NCBI GenBank assembly: GCA_028285035.1
Contig: JANQQF010000094.1
Location: 62,001 to 126,000, forward strand
Origin: Phycisphaerae bacterium
GTDB lineage: Bacteria; Chloroflexota; Anaerolineae; 4572-78; J111
DNA: 64,000 nt
Direction: 5' to 3'
This document shows positions 62,297 to 64,000 of the stretch, one piece after another. The translations under genes and the position numbers were made by a program. Under the pieces are notes generated by a model. That model saw only the letters and a program-made list of their open reading frames with translations, made no database searches and was not told the DNA's origin. Positions within the stretch are counted from its first letter, which is position 1, and the number at the start of each line of letters is the position of its first letter.

Positions 62297-63637
62297 CTAC
62301 AACTCTCTCTTATCCACTAGACGACGTAATTTACCGCCTTCACTGCGGGGGGCACCAAACGGAGGTAGCAAGGTCACTTGAGTATTGATCCCCAAGATAT
62401 CGTGGATTTTGTGGGTTATGGTGCCTTCCAGTGTTTTTAGCTCGGCCACACTCTCGGTAGTGTGTCCAGCAAAGACCTCATCGCCAATGTGGTTGAAGAA
62501 ACCTTCAGCAACCTCAACCTGCACCTCCAATTTATCCAGTCGATTATCACGGGTGACAATAATTTGGTGGTGAGGGGTGATGTTTTCAATCCCAGTCAGC
62601 GCTTCCTCGATTTGCGAGGGGAAAACGTTAACCCCACGGATGATGAGCATATCATCCACCCGACCGATAATACGAGACATTCGAGCGGAGGTACGACCAC
62701 ACCTACATTTCTCACGGTTGATCGAGGCTAAGTCACCTGTGCGATAGCGCATCACAGGGAAGGCTTGCTTGGTCAAGGTGGTGAAGACCAACTCCCCTAC
62801 CTCGCCATCAGCCACAGGCTGGCCTGTCTCGGGGTCAATGACCTCAACAATAAAGTGATCCTCAAAGACGTGGGCCCCATCTTTGGCTTCAATACATTCA
62901 TTGGAAACCCCCGGCCCAATCACCTCGCTCAAACCATAGATATTGACCGCATCGACCTCTAAACGGGCTTCAATTTCTTGCCGCATTGCCTCAGTCCAAG
63001 GCTCGGCCCCCAAAACAAACGATTTGAGGTTGAGGCTTGAACGGTCAATGCCCGCCTCCTGCAAGGCATCGGCAATGGTTAGGGCATATGATGGGGTGCA
63101 AGAGAAAATGTGGCTACCAAAATCTTGCATCAATAGAATTTGGCGAGCCGTGTTCCCACCGGACACAGGCACAACGGTCAAGCCCAAGGCTTCACCGCCA
63201 TAGTGCATTCCCAGGCCGCCAGTAAACAACCCATAGCCATAAGCATTTTGGAATATGTCGCCAGGCACAGCCCCACTCAAAGCCAGCGAACGGGCACACA
63301 ATTCAGCCCAAGTCGCAATATCCTGGCGGGTATAGCCGACAACCGTTGGTTTGCCGGTCGTCCCAGATGAGGCATGAACACGCACGACGTCTTCACGGGG
63401 TACAGCAAATAAGCCAAAGGGGTAATTATCGCGCAGGTCACTCTTTTTTGTGAAGGGTAAACGGGTCAAATCCGCCAAATTTTTGATATCGTCCGGCTTC
63501 ACACCAGCTTCATCAAACTTTTCTTTAGAAAAGGGGACGGTAGCATACATTCGAGCCACAAGGGCCTGCAACCGCTCCGTTTGCAGCTTCTCGATGTCCT
63601 TCCGTGGCATCGTTTCCATTTCTTCATTAAAAATCAC
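62297..63637 (-). CDS. paaK: Phenylacetate-CoA ligase
   Basis: 446 residues of the acyl-adenylate family. The phosphate loop is SSGTTGKPT (from Ser90), with an ACS-type YGLSEVIGPGVSNEC block and a hinge YRTGDL. The C-terminal AMP-binding domain holds a CxC (KCRCGR) typical of PaaK. It activates phenylacetate or a related aryl acid with ATP and CoA. The GTG at 63637 follows GAGGA. No other paa genes are visible, so the physiological substrate may differ. Confidence 0.9.
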   Translation of the reverse strand: MIFNEEMETMPRKDIEKLQTERLQALVARMYATVPFSKEKFDEAGVKPDDIKNLADLTRLPFTKKSDLRDNYPFGLFAVPREDVVRVHASSGTTGKPTVVGYTRQDIATWAELCARSLALSGAVPGDIFQNAYGYGLFTGGLGMHYGGEALGLTVVPVSGGNTARQILLMQDFGSHIFSCTPSYALTIADALQEAGIDRSSLNLKSFVLGAEPWTEAMRQEIEARLEVDAVNIYGLSEVIGPGVSNECIEAKDGAHVFEDHFIVEVIDPETGQPVADGEVGELVFTTLTKQAFPVMRYRTGDLASINREKCRCGRTSARMSRIIGRVDDMLIIRGVNVFPSQIEEALTGIENITPHHQIIVTRDNRLDKLEVQVEVAEGFFNHIGDEVFAGHTTESVAELKTLEGTITHKIHDILGINTQVTLLPPFGAPRSEGGKLRRLVDKREL

Positions 63638-63809
63638 AGATCACATTCCTCATTGATGTGGAATAAGCAAACCGTCAAATTATTTTATTTGATTAGCCTG
63701 TCGTGTCCTATTATATATCGAAGTTGATTTTGCGGTCAAGATCGACAAGGCTGAAGAAGAAATCTATAATAGAAGAAACTTTTCAGGTTGAAGTATGGCT
63801 TTGTCCCCT

Positions 63810-64000
63810 TCATTTCACAATCATCGGCAAATACACCCTATGAAAACTCGATGTATTCTGCGGGGTAAAGGTCAATTCGCCTGCACTATCCAAAGGGGCA
63901 ATGACATCCTCGACGATTTGCTGATAGAATATAGCTCGGGTTGGATCAATTGTAATGTATTCACCTTCCACTAAAACCTGTTGAGGCAAACCAAGGACAC
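63810..64000 (-). CDS. C-terminal part of a secreted protein with YLP tail (cut by window edge)
   Basis: An open frame of 62 codons enters from the window end on the minus strand and stops with TGA at 63810-63812. It reads through VLVEGEYITIDPTRA and a beta-rich stretch to a final RVYLPMIVK. The final YLP block matches the end of the beta-helix protein at 20.3 kb. The rest of the protein lies outside the window, so the family cannot be assigned. Confidence 0.55.
   Translation of the reverse strand, partial: VLGLPQQVLVEGEYITIDPTRAIFYQQIVEDVIAPLDSAGELTFTPQNTSSFHRVYLPMIVK

Overview
The window reads as a chromosomal segment of a Chloroflexota bacterium, probably from the Anaerolineae and relatives. 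This is inference from gene content: a form I aerobic CO dehydrogenase cluster, a homodimeric-type pyruvate dehydrogenase, cysteine-anchored lipoproteins, secreted proteins with LPxTG-like or YLP-type C-termini, a Ser/Thr kinase-STAND-TPR regulator, and base composition near the middle of the GC range. No rRNA, tRNA, CRISPR array, phage module or transposase was found.

Layout. 1-3.1 kb: a membrane protein tail, a flippase-like membrane protein and RNase J. 3.3-11.2 kb: peptide deformylase behind a good sigma70-type promoter, then aceE, a two-lipoyl-domain E2 and E3, then a short CysS-family ligase that looks more like MshC than CysRS. 11.2-20.4 kb: three large surface proteins, two of them tandem paralogues with LPETG/LPDTG sorting signals and the third a beta-helix plus Calx-beta protein. 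20.4-29.4 kb (minus strand): histidine kinase, response regulator, coxD, coxE, coxG, coxM, coxS, coxL. The CoxL active-site loop has the AYRCSFR signature of true Mo-Cu CO dehydrogenase, and three GGGTCA repeats at exact 23-bp spacing lie between the response regulator and coxD. 29.5-31.9 kb: two isoprenoid enzymes (polyprenyl synthetase, UppS) and a frameshifted small membrane protein. 32-40.5 kb: the large kinase-STAND-TPR regulator (frameshifted near its end), an NMN adenylyltransferase-like protein behind a perfect consensus promoter, a vWA-zinc ribbon protein, a dwarf pyruvate-kinase-like protein overlapping nadE, and a P-loop protein. 40.6-44.1 kb: a TetR regulator and an ABC exporter on the minus strand. 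The exporter is preceded by a promoter, a 26-codon leader ORF and three tandem intrinsic terminators; leader-ORF bases are perfectly complementary to arms of the first two terminators. 44.1-57.5 kb: lipoproteins (YHYH protein, sorbosone-dehydrogenase-like beta-propeller, 2055-aa alpha-2-macroglobulin), a pentapeptide-repeat protein, a PflX-like radical SAM protein, a zinc peptidase and a fragment of a SIMPL/DUF541 gene. 57.8-64 kb: flavodoxin-like protein, class 3 lipase, M20 and M24 peptidases, phenylacetate-CoA ligase and the tail of another YLP-ended secreted protein.

How it works together. PDH and CO dehydrogenase supply carbon flux and electrons, and NadM-like plus NadE make NAD. The long extracytoplasmic proteins point to an elaborate cell surface. 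Several intergenic gaps hold palindromic elements whose arms are built from degenerate 7-bp (in one case 10-bp) tandem units, a genome-level repeat signature not tied to any gene.

The best candidate for an undescribed system is the leader-peptide/triple-terminator attenuator of the ABC exporter. Next are the spaced operator array of the cox cluster, the MshC-like ligase and the dwarf pyruvate-kinase-like/NadE pair. All functional calls come from reading the sequence; no database search was run.
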